Source: Gryllotalpicola protaetiae (lineage in GTDB: Bacteria; Actinomycetota; Actinomycetes; Actinomycetales; Microbacteriaceae). From it: a stretch of DNA of 64,000 nt. The notes beneath the pieces are model-generated. The model worked only from the letters and a program-made list of their open reading frames with translations, had not been told where the DNA came from and did not search any database. The number at the start of each line of letters is the position of its first letter. The stretch's first letter is position 1. Location: NCBI RefSeq assembly GCF_003627055.1, contig NZ_CP032624.1, positions 372,001 through 436,000 on the forward strand, read 5' to 3'. The position numbers were made by a program, and so were the translations under genes. Positions 47,806 to 56,523 of this stretch are shown one piece after another.

Positions 47806-49593
47806 TCACTCCGCCCTCCGCGTGCAGCCGGGCGCGACGGGCACACCGTCGAAGCGGTCGTGAGTCCAGGCGATCAGATCCGGGATCGCAGGCGAGCCCG
47901 CCTCGACGAGCGGAACATGGTCGAGGCCGGCGTAGGTGCGGTAGTCGACCTGCTGCCCGGCGGCGCAGAGACCGTCGACGTATGCGCTCTGCGCCGAGGG
48001 GATGACGAGCTGGTCGGCTGCGCCCTGCGCGATCAGCAGCGGCGCGCCGATGCCTGCCGGAGGCACGTTCTGGGCGATCCGTTTCCCGAGCGGCCCGGTG
48101 TTCGGGTCCTTCGAGAAGATGACAGGGTCGCGCGTGAGCGCGAGCGCGTGCAGCACCGAGACGAGAACGCCGGGTTCGGCGAGGCACCTCTTCGACATCT
48201 CGCGGACGGTCACCTGCGCGCCGGGGCGAATGTACGCGCGGAAGCTCACATCGCTGTAGATCGCGGTGTAGGCGGCCGCGACGTAGGACGCGAAGACGCT
48301 GCCGCCGGTCACGCTCGGCAGGTGGTCGACGAGCGCAGGCAGGTTGCTGGCCGGGGCCAGCGCGGCCACCCCGTCGATCTCGAGCTCGGGCGCGTACCGC
48401 TTCGCGGTCGCCCCCGTCCAGAGCGCGGCGCCCCCGCCCTGCGAATGGCCCCACACCACGTTGTGCGCTCCGAGATGGGCCACCGCCAGCTGCGGGGCCG
48501 CGCGCGCCGCATCGAGCACGGCATGCGCGGTGTCGGGTCCGATGAGATACGGATGCGGCCCCGCCGTCCCGAGCCCGATGTAGTCGGTTGCGACGAGCGC
48601 CCAGCCGCTGTCGACCACCTTGTCGAGGCTGAAGAGCGCCCCCGACTCGAACGGATGCTTCGCAAGAGAGGGCGCGCAGTTCTGGGCGAACCCGGTGGTG
48701 CCGTGCGCCCAGTCGATGACGGGCCACGGGCCCGATCCGTCCTTCGGCACGACGACGAGCCCGCTCGCAACGGCGGCCGAGCCGTCGCCGCGCTCGGTCG
48801 TGTACAGGATCCGCCAGCCGCGCGCGTTCGCGGGCACGTCGCGTGTGAAGGGCTCGGCCCTGATGAGCCGCCCCGGCTGCGCGGGCACATCCCGCGGCGC
48901 GGCGTAGAACGAATCGACCACCGGCGACGCCCCATGGACGCTGCCGCTGACGACGGCTGCCCCGACCGCGAGTGCGAGGGCGACGACGGCCGCGACCGTG
49001 CGCGTCCAGCGGCGCACCGGGCCCGGCGCCGTCTTCGGCCGGAATGCCGCCCGCGGTTCTCCGCGCGCAACGCTCCACAGCTCGAGCGCGCCTCCCATGA
49101 TCAGTCGCGCGCCGAAGACCACCGCGACGATCAGGAGCGTGATGTCGGGCCACGCGAGCGCGAGCACTCCGAAGACCAGCTCGGCGATGCCGAACGAGAT
49201 CCCCGCGATGCGTGCGTCGAGCGTCGCCGACCGTCTCAGCCCTGACACGACCGACAGGACGCCGTTGATCAGCAGCCCCACGCCGACCACCACGGCGACC
49301 AGGCGCACGGTCAGGCCGGGAAGCGCGAGGACCAGTACGCCGCCGACCAGCCACACGATCGCCCCGGCGACGCGCCACACGGACGGCCGGTCCGTCTCGG
49401 CATCGAAGCCAGGGCGCTCGACGAGCTGCAGGAGGCCTGCGAGCACCAGGCCGGCGCCGATGAGCCAGGCGAGCAGGTCGAGCGAGGTCGTCGGCCGGAT
49501 GACGACGACCACACCGAGCACCAGGGTCAACGTCGCGACGACCACGCGCAGCCAGCGCGGCATCCGGCGCGTCACGGCCACAGGTATTCTCAT
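47806..49593 (-). CDS. DUF308 membrane domain fused to a secretory-lipase-type hydrolase
   Basis: 595 residues. Residues 10-180 hold six hydrophobic helices of the HdeD/DUF308 type (LRVVVATLTLVLGVVVVI, GISFGIAELVFGVLAL). After another helix near 200, a LIP-family lipase domain follows with nucleophile Ser in VWGHSQGGGAAL and a C-terminal DHVPLVEAG segment. The lipase would face outside, anchored by the DUF308 unit. Secreted fungal LIP enzymes share this fold. Substrate and reason for the fusion unknown. Starts ATG 49593. Confidence 0.85.
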   Translation of the reverse strand: MRIPVAVTRRMPRWLRVVVATLTLVLGVVVVIRPTTSLDLLAWLIGAGLVLAGLLQLVERPGFDAETDRPSVWRVAGAIVWLVGGVLVLALPGLTVRLVAVVVGVGLLINGVLSVVSGLRRSATLDARIAGISFGIAELVFGVLALAWPDITLLIVAVVFGARLIMGGALELWSVARGEPRAAFRPKTAPGPVRRWTRTVAAVVALALAVGAAVVSGSVHGASPVVDSFYAAPRDVPAQPGRLIRAEPFTRDVPANARGWRILYTTERGDGSAAVASGLVVVPKDGSGPWPVIDWAHGTTGFAQNCAPSLAKHPFESGALFSLDKVVDSGWALVATDYIGLGTAGPHPYLIGPDTAHAVLDAARAAPQLAVAHLGAHNVVWGHSQGGGAALWTGATAKRYAPELEIDGVAALAPASNLPALVDHLPSVTGGSVFASYVAAAYTAIYSDVSFRAYIRPGAQVTVREMSKRCLAEPGVLVSVLHALALTRDPVIFSKDPNTGPLGKRIAQNVPPAGIGAPLLIAQGAADQLVIPSAQSAYVDGLCAAGQQVDYRTYAGLDHVPLVEAGSPAIPDLIAWTHDRFDGVPVAPGCTRRAE

Positions 49594-49631
49594 CTTCGCC
49601 ACGCGCCCATTCGTAGCACGTGGCGGGCATC

Positions 49632-49637
49632 TAGCAT
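49632..49637 (+). promoter_or_regulatory. -10 box TAGCAT of clpS
   Basis: TAGCAT is 7 nt before ATG 49645; an in-frame ATG at 49636 would overlap the box. Confidence 0.5.
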
Positions 49638-49644
49638 GGGACGC

Positions 49645-49950
49645 ATGGCGCAGATCAGCTCGCCGGACGTCGACCAGGAGCTGGAGCAGCTGCTGCAGAA
49701 TCAGAGCCGGCTGAACTCCCCCTGGCGCACCATCGTCTGGAACGACCCTGTGAACCTCATGTCTTACGTGGTCTACGTCTTCCGCAGCTACTTCGGCTTC
49801 GCAGAGGACAAAGCCAACCGACTCATGCTCGCGGTGCACCACGAGGGCAAGGCGATCGTCGCGCAGGGCACGCGCGAAGAGATGGAACGCCACGTTCAGG
49901 CGATGCACGAGTACGGCCTGTGGGCGACCCTCGATCGGGCAGAGCTGTAG
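49645..49950 (+). CDS. clpS: ClpS, ClpP-ATPase adaptor for the N-end rule
   Basis: 101-residue ClpS that delivers proteins with destabilising N-terminal residues to ClpC-ClpP. Core pattern: SPWRTIVWNDPVNLMSYVVYVF, then FGFAEDKANRLMLAVHHEGKAIV, with the Asn-Asp and His residues that line the N-degron pocket. Start 49645 (MAQISSPDV) follows the leaderless rule. The TAG stop overlaps the GTG start of the DUF2017 gene by one base (TAGTG), so they are coupled. Confidence 0.95.
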   Translation: MAQISSPDVDQELEQLLQNQSRLNSPWRTIVWNDPVNLMSYVVYVFRSYFGFAEDKANRLMLAVHHEGKAIVAQGTREEMERHVQAMHEYGLWATLDRAEL

Positions 49951-50444
49951 TGGCGCGCATCAAGACGACGCGCGACGGCAGGGTGAGCGCGGAATTCGAC
50001 ACCGTCGAGCGCGACATGCTCGCGCAGCTCACGAACGAGCTCATCGATCTCTTGACCCAGACGGATGCCGGACCGGATGTCGCCGCGGACCCGTCGCTCC
50101 CCCGCGACCCGGCTCTCGAGCGCCTGCTGCCCGACGCGTATCGCGACGACGCCGAGTCCGCCGCCGAGTTCCGCCGGTTCACCGAGGACGATCTCGTGGC
50201 GCTCAAGACGGGGAACGCCCTGGCGCTGGCGCGCGCGGCTGCGGCATCCGGCGCCATCGTCCTCGAAGAGAGCGAGGTGCTGCCCTGGCTGCGGACCATC
50301 ACCGATCTGCGCCTCGCGCTCGCGACCCGGCTGGGCATCGAAACCGACGACGACGAGGGCTCTGACGCTCCGGAGCTCGCGTCGGCGAAGGCGGCCTACT
50401 GGTGGCTCGGCGAGCTGCAGGAGCGGCTCATCCGCGCCCTGTGA
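49950..50444 (+). CDS. DUF2017 family protein
   Basis: 164-residue acidic soluble protein with helices FDTVERDMLAQLTNELIDLL and ESEVLPWLRTITDLRLALATRLG and a C-terminal AYWWLGELQERLI. This family follows clpS in many actinobacteria and is of unknown function, possibly a Clp-linked factor. Start GTG at 49950, overlapping the clpS stop by one base. Its stop abuts the smpB stop on the other strand. Confidence 0.9.
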   Translation: MARIKTTRDGRVSAEFDTVERDMLAQLTNELIDLLTQTDAGPDVAADPSLPRDPALERLLPDAYRDDAESAAEFRRFTEDDLVALKTGNALALARAAAASGAIVLEESEVLPWLRTITDLRLALATRLGIETDDDEGSDAPELASAKAAYWWLGELQERLIRAL

Positions 50445-50921
50445 CTATTCGCCGAGGTGGTTGCGCTGCCGCATCGCGCGGTCGGCTTCGCGCTTGTCCT
50501 GCCGCTCGCGCAGCGCCTGGCGCTTGTCGTAGTCGCGCTTGCCCTTCGCGATCGCGATCTCGACCTTGGCGCGCCCGTCGCTGAAGTACAGCTGCAGCGG
50601 GATGATTGTGTAGCCGCCCTCTTTGACCTTGTTCGACAGCTTGAGGATCTGCTGCTTGTGCAGCAGCAGCTTCCGCTTGCGGCGCGGGGCGTGGTTGTTC
50701 CAGGTGCCGTCGAGGTACTCGGGGATGTACACCGCGTCGAGCCACGCCTCGCCGCCGTCGACGAAGGCGTAGCCGTCGACAAGGGACGCGCGCCCCTCGC
50801 GCAGGCTCTTGACCTCGGTGCCGGTCAGCACGAGGCCCGCCTCATAGGTGTCTTCGATCAGGTAGTCGTGCCGCGCCTTGCGATTGGTCGCGACGACCTT
50901 CTGACCACGTTCGCGTGGCAT
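50445..50921 (-). CDS. smpB: SmpB, tmRNA-binding protein
   Basis: 158-residue SsrA-binding protein that loads tmRNA on stalled ribosomes. Diagnostic: [42 protein letters not shown], and the basic C-terminal helix [21 protein letters not shown]. Normal length. Start ATG is 6 nt after TAAACT, leaderless. It lies in the common order prfB-ftsE-ftsX-smpB. Confidence 0.97.
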   Translation of the reverse strand: MPRERGQKVVATNRKARHDYLIEDTYEAGLVLTGTEVKSLREGRASLVDGYAFVDGGEAWLDAVYIPEYLDGTWNNHAPRRKRKLLLHKQQILKLSNKVKEGGYTIIPLQLYFSDGRAKVEIAIAKGKRDYDKRQALRERQDKREADRAMRQRNHLGE

Positions 50922-50927
50922 CCGATC

Positions 50928-50933
50928 AGTTTA
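50928..50933 (-). promoter_or_regulatory. -10 box TAAACT of smpB
   Basis: On the - strand TAAACT (50933-50928) is 6 nt before ATG 50921. Confidence 0.5.
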
Positions 50934-50950
50934 TCTTGCCGCCGCCGCCC

Positions 50951-51012
50951 CTGCGGCGCGACCGCAGTCGGCGTGCGCGATCCATGCGATCGGCGGCGAG
51001 CAAGTCGCCGCC
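50951..51012. terminator. Two hairpins between ftsX and smpB
   Basis: CTGCGG (50951-50956)/CCGCAG (50962-50967) and the stronger GGCGGCGA (50992-50999)/TCGCCGCC (51005-51012) lie downstream of ftsX. The second, 26 nt past the stop, may end the prfB-ftsE-ftsX transcript. Confidence 0.5.
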
Positions 51013-51038
51013 TCGTAGAGCGGCTTACGACTGCTTGC

Positions 51039-51953
51039 CTAGACCCTGAGATAGCGAGAGATCGCGATGTTGCTCGCGATCGCGGCGACCACGATGCCCG
51101 CGACGACAAGGATCGGTGCGACGACGAGCGCGTTGCTCGTGCCGACGAAGTTCGTCACCGGCAGGGACTGCTGCAGGTAGCCCTGCACGAAGAACTTGAC
51201 GATTCCCCAGGTGGCGACGCCGGCGAGCACCGATCCGATGACGGCCGCGAACACACCCTCGAGCACGAACGGCGTCTGGATGAACCTGTTCGACGCGCCC
51301 ACGAGCCGCATGATCGCGAGCTCGCGTCTTCGCGAGAACGCGGAGAGCCTGATGGTCGTGGCGATCAGCAGCGCGGCCGCGACCAGCATGACGACCGCGA
51401 TCGCGATCGCCGTGAAGCTCGCGACGTTGAGCATGGAGAATATCTGGTCGAGGTATTGCCTCTGGTCGGTCACGGATTGCACGCCAGGCAGGCTCGAGAC
51501 GCTCTCGACGATCACCGCCGACTGGTTGGGGTCGTGCAGGTTGATCCAGAAGGTCTGGTTCAGCAGGTCGGGCGTCACGTAGTCGGCGACCGGGTTGTTC
51601 TTGAACTGCTTCTTGAACTCGGCGTAGACCTGGTCGTGGTTCTCGAAGGTCGACTTCTTGATGAACTTCGAGAGCGCGGGTGAGGACAGCTCGGCCTTGA
51701 CCGCGTTGATCTGGTCGGCCGTGGCATCCGCCCCTGTGCAGGTCTTCGACGAGTCGGTGGCCGTGCACATGTAGACAGCGACCTGCGCGCGGTCGTACCA
51801 GTAGCCCTTCATCTGCCCGATCTGCATCTGCATGAGGATCGCGGCGCCGACGAAGGTCAGCGAGATGAACGTGACGAGGATGACGGAGATCACCATCGAC
51901 ATGTTGCGGCGCAGACCGGATACGGCCTCGCTCCAGACGAGTGCGAAACGCAT
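51039..51953 (-). CDS. ftsX: FtsX, cell-division ABC permease
   Basis: 304-residue FtsX with four membrane helices: one near residue 20 (MSMVISVILVTFISLTFVGA), and three in the C-terminal 140. The large first extracellular loop (60-180) contacts peptidoglycan hydrolases such as RipC. It acts with FtsE to gate cell-wall cleavage at division. Start overlaps the ftsE stop in TAATG. Confidence 0.95.
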   Translation of the reverse strand: MRFALVWSEAVSGLRRNMSMVISVILVTFISLTFVGAAILMQMQIGQMKGYWYDRAQVAVYMCTATDSSKTCTGADATADQINAVKAELSSPALSKFIKKSTFENHDQVYAEFKKQFKNNPVADYVTPDLLNQTFWINLHDPNQSAVIVESVSSLPGVQSVTDQRQYLDQIFSMLNVASFTAIAIAVVMLVAAALLIATTIRLSAFSRRRELAIMRLVGASNRFIQTPFVLEGVFAAVIGSVLAGVATWGIVKFFVQGYLQQSLPVTNFVGTSNALVVAPILVVAGIVVAAIASNIAISRYLRV

Positions 51954-52900
51954 TACTTCACCGGCCCCACGTTCTGGTCGTAATCCTGGCCGTCAGTTCC
52001 GTTGGCGCGCAGTCCGAGGCGCTCTGCCAAAGAGATCTCGGCCGGCCGTTGCACCGGCGTCGCGCTCGTGATCGGGCGCACGTTGTCACGCTGCTCCTCG
52101 GTCTCGGCGACGGATTCCGCGGCCGCAGGTGCTGCGACCGGCACGACCACACCCGTCGCGAGCTGCACGGTCTGCGGCTGCGCGGGCGCTGCGGGCTTCA
52201 CCAACGGGATCGCTGCGGTGACGCCGTAGCCGCCGTGGCGCTCATCGCGCACGATCTGGCCCTGCGAGAGCTCGATGACGCGTTTCTTCATCTGGTCGAC
52301 GAAGAGCGCCTCGTGCGTGGCCATGACGATGGTGGTGCCGCTCGCGTTGATGCGCTCGAGCACGCTCATGATTCCAGCGCTCGTCGCCGGGTCGAGGTTC
52401 CCGGTCGGCTCGTCGGCCAGCAGCACCTGCGGCTTGTTGACGACTGCGCGGGCGATGGCGACGCGCTGCTGCTCACCGCCGGAGAGCTCGTGAGGCATCC
52501 GCTGCGCCTTGCCGTCGAGCCCGACCATCTTGAGGACGTCGGGCACCGCCTCCTGGATGAAGCCGCGCGACTTGCCGATCACCTGCAGCGTGAACGCCAC
52601 GTTCTGGTAGACGGTCTTGTTCGGCAGCAGGCGGAAGTCCTGGAAGACGACGCCGAGGTTGCGGCGGAAGTACGGCACCTTGCGGCTCGAGATCGCCCCG
52701 ACGTCCTGCCCGAGGACGTGGATCTTGCCCTTGGTCGGCCGCTCCTCTTTGAGGATCAGGCGCAGGCAGCTCGACTTGCCCGACCCGGAGGCGCCGACGA
52801 GGAAGACGAACTCGCCGCGCTGCACTTCGAAGGACACGTCGCCCAACGCGGGGCGATTCGTGCCGCGGTACTGCTTTGAGATGTGATCAAACCGGATCAT
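51953..52900 (-). CDS. ftsE: FtsE, cell-division ABC ATPase with C-terminal extension
   Basis: 315-residue ATPase: Walker A GASGSGKSS near 36-44, signature LSGGEQQRVAIARA, Walker B VLLADEPTGNLD, and the switch His in ATHEAL. From about 230 a tail rich in Ala, Pro and Val (VKPAAPAQPQTVQLATGV) adds some 85 residues not found in the 220-residue core; such tails occur in actinobacteria and their role is open. It energises FtsX. A TAACCT box 9 nt upstream of ATG 52900 may serve it. Confidence 0.95.
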   Translation of the reverse strand: MIRFDHISKQYRGTNRPALGDVSFEVQRGEFVFLVGASGSGKSSCLRLILKEERPTKGKIHVLGQDVGAISSRKVPYFRRNLGVVFQDFRLLPNKTVYQNVAFTLQVIGKSRGFIQEAVPDVLKMVGLDGKAQRMPHELSGGEQQRVAIARAVVNKPQVLLADEPTGNLDPATSAGIMSVLERINASGTTIVMATHEALFVDQMKKRVIELSQGQIVRDERHGGYGVTAAIPLVKPAAPAQPQTVQLATGVVVPVAAPAAAESVAETEEQRDNVRPITSATPVQRPAEISLAERLGLRANGTDGQDYDQNVGPVK

Positions 52901-52959
52901 GACCCGGCCAGGTTAGGCAGAGGCATCCGGTATTCCGGCTAGCGACTCGCCAAACCGGC

Positions 52960-52978
52960 GGTTGAGCTTGTCGAAACC
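52960..52978. repeat. REP-like word GGTTGAGCTTGTCGAAACC
   Basis: Reverse complement GGTTTCGACAAGCTCAACC, a palindromic word that I know as a dispersed repeat in Microbacteriaceae genomes. Here a single copy, between ftsE and prfB. Confidence 0.45.
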
Positions 52979-52982
52979 TCGC

Positions 52983-54092
52983 CTAGTCCTCTGCAGGCTG
53001 CTTCCGCCACCGGATGCCCGCGGCGATGAGCCCGTCGAGGTTGCCGTCGAACACGCTCTGCGGGTTCCCGACCTCGAAACCGGTGCGCAGGTCCTTCACG
53101 AGCTGCTGGCCGTAGAGGAAGTAGGAGCGGATCTGGTCACCCCAGCTCGCGGTGATGTTGCCGGCGAGCTCCTTCTTCTTCGCCGCCTCCTCCTCACGCT
53201 TGAGCAGCAGCAGGCGGTTCTTGAGCAGCGCCATGGCGGCCGCGCGGTTCTGGATCTGCGACTTCTCATCCTGCATGGAGATCACGATGCCGGTCGGGAA
53301 GTGGGTGATGCGCACGGCCGAGTCGGTGGTGTTGACGCTCTGGCCGCCCGGGCCCGACGAGCGGAACACATCGACGCGGATGTCGGTCTCGGGGATCTCG
53401 ATCTCACCGGTCTCTTCGAGCAGCGGGATGACCTCGACCGCTGCGAAGCTGGTCTGGCGCTTGTCGGCGCCGCCAAAGGGGCTGATGCGCGCGAGGCGGT
53501 GAGTGCCCGCCTCGACCGACAGGATGCCGAACGCATAGGGCGCGTCGACCTGGAACGTCACCGACTTGATGCCGGCCTCTTCCGCGTACGACGTGTCGAG
53601 CACCTTGGTGGGCCAGCCCTGCCGCTCGCAGTAGCGCAGGTACATGCGCAGCAGCATCTCGGCGAAGTCGGCGGCGTCCACGCCGCCCGCGCCGGAGCGG
53701 ATCGTCACGACGGCGGGCAGCGCGTCGTACTCGCCGTCGAGCAGCGTCTGCACCTCGAGGTCGGCGACGGTCCTCTGCAGCTCATCGAGCTCGTTCTTCG
53801 CCTCTTCGGCGACCTCATCGTCACCCTCGTCGTTGGCGAGCTCGACGAGCACCTCAAGGTCGTCGAGGCGCTGCTCGATGCCGGTCACCTTGTTCAGCTC
53901 GGCCTGCGCGCGGCTGAGTGCGCTCGTCACCTTCTGCGCCTTCTCAGGATCGTCCCACAGATCAGGGGCGCCGGCCTGCTCGCTGAGCTCGGCGATAGAC
54001 GCCCTCAGCCTGTCGACGTCGACGACGGCACGGATGTCTGAGAAAGTCGAGCGCACCTCGGCGATCTGGGCGCTCACATCGAGTTCGATCAT
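52983..54092 (-). CDS. prfB: Peptide chain release factor 2
   Basis: 369-residue RF2 that reads UGA and UAA stops. The stop-recognition SPF tripeptide is in [15 protein letters not shown] and the catalytic GGQ in [15 protein letters not shown]. The gene is in one frame with no in-frame stop near the start, so it lacks the programmed +1 frameshift found in E. coli, as usual in actinobacteria. Upstream of the ftsE-ftsX-smpB block. Confidence 0.97.
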   Translation of the reverse strand: MIELDVSAQIAEVRSTFSDIRAVVDVDRLRASIAELSEQAGAPDLWDDPEKAQKVTSALSRAQAELNKVTGIEQRLDDLEVLVELANDEGDDEVAEEAKNELDELQRTVADLEVQTLLDGEYDALPAVVTIRSGAGGVDAADFAEMLLRMYLRYCERQGWPTKVLDTSYAEEAGIKSVTFQVDAPYAFGILSVEAGTHRLARISPFGGADKRQTSFAAVEVIPLLEETGEIEIPETDIRVDVFRSSGPGGQSVNTTDSAVRITHFPTGIVISMQDEKSQIQNRAAAMALLKNRLLLLKREEEAAKKKELAGNITASWGDQIRSYFLYGQQLVKDLRTGFEVGNPQSVFDGNLDGLIAAGIRWRKQPAED

Positions 54093-54129
54093 TACCGCAC
54101 CAGCCTACCGGCGCGCTGCCGCGCACCGC

Positions 54130-54567
54130 TCACCACAGGACCGGCCGCGCACCCGCCTCGACCTCGATGCGCACGCCGCGCGGCACGAACGCCGAGACGA
54201 GCGGCGGCCGCCAGTACTCGGCGAGCCGCACACGCGCGCTGCGACCGTCGGGCGCGCCCGCGTCGACGAGAGCGACGGGCGTGCGCCTGCCCTGCGTCGC
54301 GATCTTCAGATAGGCGGATGCCGCGAGCTCCACCTTCCCGCCGTCGAGGCGTGCCTGCAGATCGCCGTCCGCCCCGAGTCGAGCAGTGTCGAGCGCGAAC
54401 GAGTCGGCCCCGGCGAGGGCGGCGCCGTCGGCCAGCGTGTACAGCCGGGACCGCTCAAGGTAGAGCGAGGTCGCCGCGCTCACCACGAGCACCAGCGCGA
54501 GCGCGATGGCGAAGAATCCGAAGATCAGCGGCAGGATGCTGCCGTCTTCCGCTCTCACCAGCTTCAC
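54130..54567 (-). CDS. TadG-like pilus-assembly protein
   Basis: 145 residues: one N-terminal helix (about 10-33, ILPLIFGFFAIALALVLVVS) after a short charged leader ending in EDGS, then SLYLERSRLYTLADGAALAGA, the pattern of TadG/TadE-like pseudopilin proteins that assist Flp pilus assembly. Last gene of the tad operon; ATGA overlap with the TadE gene upstream. Confidence 0.85.
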   Translation of the reverse strand: MKLVRAEDGSILPLIFGFFAIALALVLVVSAATSLYLERSRLYTLADGAALAGADSFALDTARLGADGDLQARLDGGKVELAASAYLKIATQGRRTPVALVDAGAPDGRSARVRLAEYWRPPLVSAFVPRGVRIEVEAGARPVLW

Positions 54568-55028
54568 GGCGCCGCCCCGAGCCGGAAGATCGGTACCGTG
54601 GCCGTCGCCTCGACGGGGACCCGCGCGACCCTCTCGAGGCCGAAGACCGGCGGGACGAACGGCAGCTCGACCTTCGTGCGGACCGTCGCCGTCACGCGGG
54701 TCCCGGTTCGCAGACAGTCGGTGCCAGCCGTGTCGCAGCGCAGCGCCAGATCGCCGTCGTGGCGAGGCAGGCGCCGATCGGCAAGCGCGACCGTGACCGC
54801 CCTGTCGGCGGAAGCTCTGCCCGACGCATCCGTCGTCGCCGAGACATAGACGCGCGCCGCCTCGCGCGCCGCGCCCTCGACCGCGAGCGAGCCGCCCTGG
54901 ATCGCAGCGAGTGCCAGCCCGAGGTAGACGAGAGGGATCAGCAGGACGACGCCGGCGACGAGGAACTCGATCGACGCATTGCCGCCCTCGCCCTGCAGAC
55001 GTCGTCTACCCGGCATCGAGCGCCGCAT
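54564..55028 (-). CDS. TadE-like pseudopilin
   Basis: 154 residues with a pseudopilin-type N-terminus: GEGGNASIEFLVAGVVLLIPLVYLGL, the Glu in position five of the processed form as in TadE. Start ATG 55028 has GGAGGTGA 7 nt upstream and is therefore preferred over ATG 55016. Probably processed by a prepilin peptidase and part of the tight-adherence pilus base. Confidence 0.87.
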   Translation of the reverse strand: MRRSMPGRRRLQGEGGNASIEFLVAGVVLLIPLVYLGLALAAIQGGSLAVEGAAREAARVYVSATTDASGRASADRAVTVALADRRLPRHDGDLALRCDTAGTDCLRTGTRVTATVRTKVELPFVPPVFGLERVARVPVEATATVPIFRLGAAP

Positions 55029-55389
55029 GGCCGGTCACCTCCAGCGACCGGCTGAAGCCGATCAGGCCGATGACGGGCAGCGGGCTGTCCACGCGGACCT
55101 CGACGACACGAATGTCGTCGTCCAGCGCGTACGACGCACGGACACTGCTCGCGTAGCGCGCGCCGAGGGACGCCGTGAGCAGCTGCCGCGTGCGCGCCTC
55201 GCCGTCGCCGAGGGTGCCGTCGGCGAACGCCGCGACGCGGGCGCCCTGCGCCGCGGCGTCCTGCACGGTGTTCCTCACCAGCAGGACGAGCGTGAACTGC
55301 ACGACGGCGAGCAGCAGGACGACCAGCAGACCACCCACCATGGCGAACTCGGCAGGGGCCGAGCCGCGCTCGTCGGCAAGCCGCCTCAC
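55006..55389 (-). CDS. TadE-family pseudopilin
   Basis: 127 residues: DERGSAPAEFAMVGGLLVVLLLAVVQF, the TadE signature with processing after Gly and Glu in the helix, then QDAAAQGARVAAFADG. It lies between the small pilin-like gene and a second TadE-like gene, overlapping each by a few bases. The two TadE-like proteins may form a heteromeric minor-pilin complex. Confidence 0.9.
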   Translation of the reverse strand: MRRLADERGSAPAEFAMVGGLLVVLLLAVVQFTLVLLVRNTVQDAAAQGARVAAFADGTLGDGEARTRQLLTASLGARYASSVRASYALDDDIRVVEVRVDSPLPVIGLIGFSRSLEVTGHAALDAG

Positions 55390-55556
55390 GGCCCGGTCAT
55401 CACCGAGTTCACCGCGTTGGTGAACACCTGGGTGAGCGCGCTTCCGGCCAGGGCCCAGATCGCGATCACGAGCCCCGCGGTCATGGCCGTGATGAGCACC
55501 CAGCCGGGAACGTCGCCGCGTTCCTCGTCGCGCAGTCGCGCCAGCAGCTTCTTCAT
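55386..55556 (-). CDS. Small Flp-pilin-like protein
   Basis: 56 residues: a charged leader MKKLLARLRDEERG, then DVPGWVLITAMTAGLVIAIW, one hydrophobic helix, and a short tail. The G|D junction before the helix resembles a prepilin cleavage site, but the Glu at position five is replaced. In this operon it is the best candidate for the main pilin subunit. ATG 55556 chosen; a GTG 6 nt upstream is an alternative with an AAGGAGG site. Confidence 0.75.
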   Translation of the reverse strand: MKKLLARLRDEERGDVPGWVLITAMTAGLVIAIWALAGSALTQVFTNAVNSVMTGP

Positions 55557-55587
55557 CTCCACCTTGCCTCCTTCTGGCTGCGCTGGC

Positions 55588-56523
55588 TCAGAGGCCTGAG
55601 CGCAGAATGAACACACCGGGGAACACCGCGATCAAGACGGTCAGGGGCAGCAGCCCGAAGATCAGCGGCACGAGCATCAGCACCTCTTTGCGACCGGCCA
55701 CCTCGAGCAGTTCGCGCTTGCGCTCGCTGCGCGCGTCACCTGCTTGGGCGCGCAGCACCTCCGCGAGCGGCGCCCCGCGTTCGATCGCGCCGACGACCGC
55801 ATCCACGAACAGCGCAAGTCGCGGGATGCGCAGCGACCTCGCCATGCGCTGCAGTGCGTCGGCGAGCGGCACGCCGAGACCGACGTCGGCCACCACCCCG
55901 CGCAGCTCCCGCCCGAGCTCGCCGCTGCTCGCCCGCGCGACGCGCCTGATCGCGTCGTGACTGCCCTCGCCCGCCGACAGGCTGAGCGCCAGCATTTCGG
56001 CGACGGTCGGGAACTCCTCGACGATGCGGGCGAGGCGGCGGTTCGCGGCGCGGCTGAGGAGCAGATCGCACACGGCGAACGTGGCGAGACCGACGACGAA
56101 GGCAAGGGCGACCCACGCGAGCGGGGCGACCGGCCGCGCGGCGGCGAGCGCGCCCGCGACGACGAGCCCCAGCACGCCGCCGAGACCGCTCGCGGCGAGC
56201 TGTGCCGCGCGGAACGCATCGACGGTGCGCGCCGAGCCCGCCTGGCGCAGGCGGGCGGCGACGGATTGCTCGCCGCCGATCCAGCGCAGGAGAGACGTTC
56301 GAGCCGACGCCGCGGCGGGCCCGAGCAGTGCGCCGAAGGCGGAGGCGCCGTTGCGACTCGACCGCTCGACCTCCTCCCTGGCGGCGGCAGAGACGTCGAG
56401 CAGGTAGGGAGCGAGCCGCGCCTCGAGCCGTGGCCGGCGCAGCGCGGGCAGGGCGACGAGCATCGCCCACAGCCCAAGTCCGAGCACGACGCCGTCGATG
56501 ACGCCCCACGCCATGAGGCTCAC
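55588..56523 (-). CDS. tadC: TadC, type II secretion F-domain protein
   Basis: 311-residue inner-membrane platform protein of the Flp pilus, GspF/T2SSF domain at about 150-280 (SLSAGEGSHDAIRRVARAS and VGLGVPLADALQRMAR). Four hydrophobic segments. GTG 56523 overlaps the tadB stop in GTGA; ATG 56514 is an alternative. Works with TadB around the ATPase TadA. Confidence 0.87.
   Translation of the reverse strand: MSLMAWGVIDGVVLGLGLWAMLVALPALRRPRLEARLAPYLLDVSAAAREEVERSSRNGASAFGALLGPAAASARTSLLRWIGGEQSVAARLRQAGSARTVDAFRAAQLAASGLGGVLGLVVAGALAAARPVAPLAWVALAFVVGLATFAVCDLLLSRAANRRLARIVEEFPTVAEMLALSLSAGEGSHDAIRRVARASSGELGRELRGVVADVGLGVPLADALQRMARSLRIPRLALFVDAVVGAIERGAPLAEVLRAQAGDARSERKRELLEVAGRKEVLMLVPLIFGLLPLTVLIAVFPGVFILRSGL

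Noticed and set aside
52983-54092. Programmed frameshift in prfB
   Set aside because: The gene is open in one frame from the ATG and has no in-frame TGA near codon 25.
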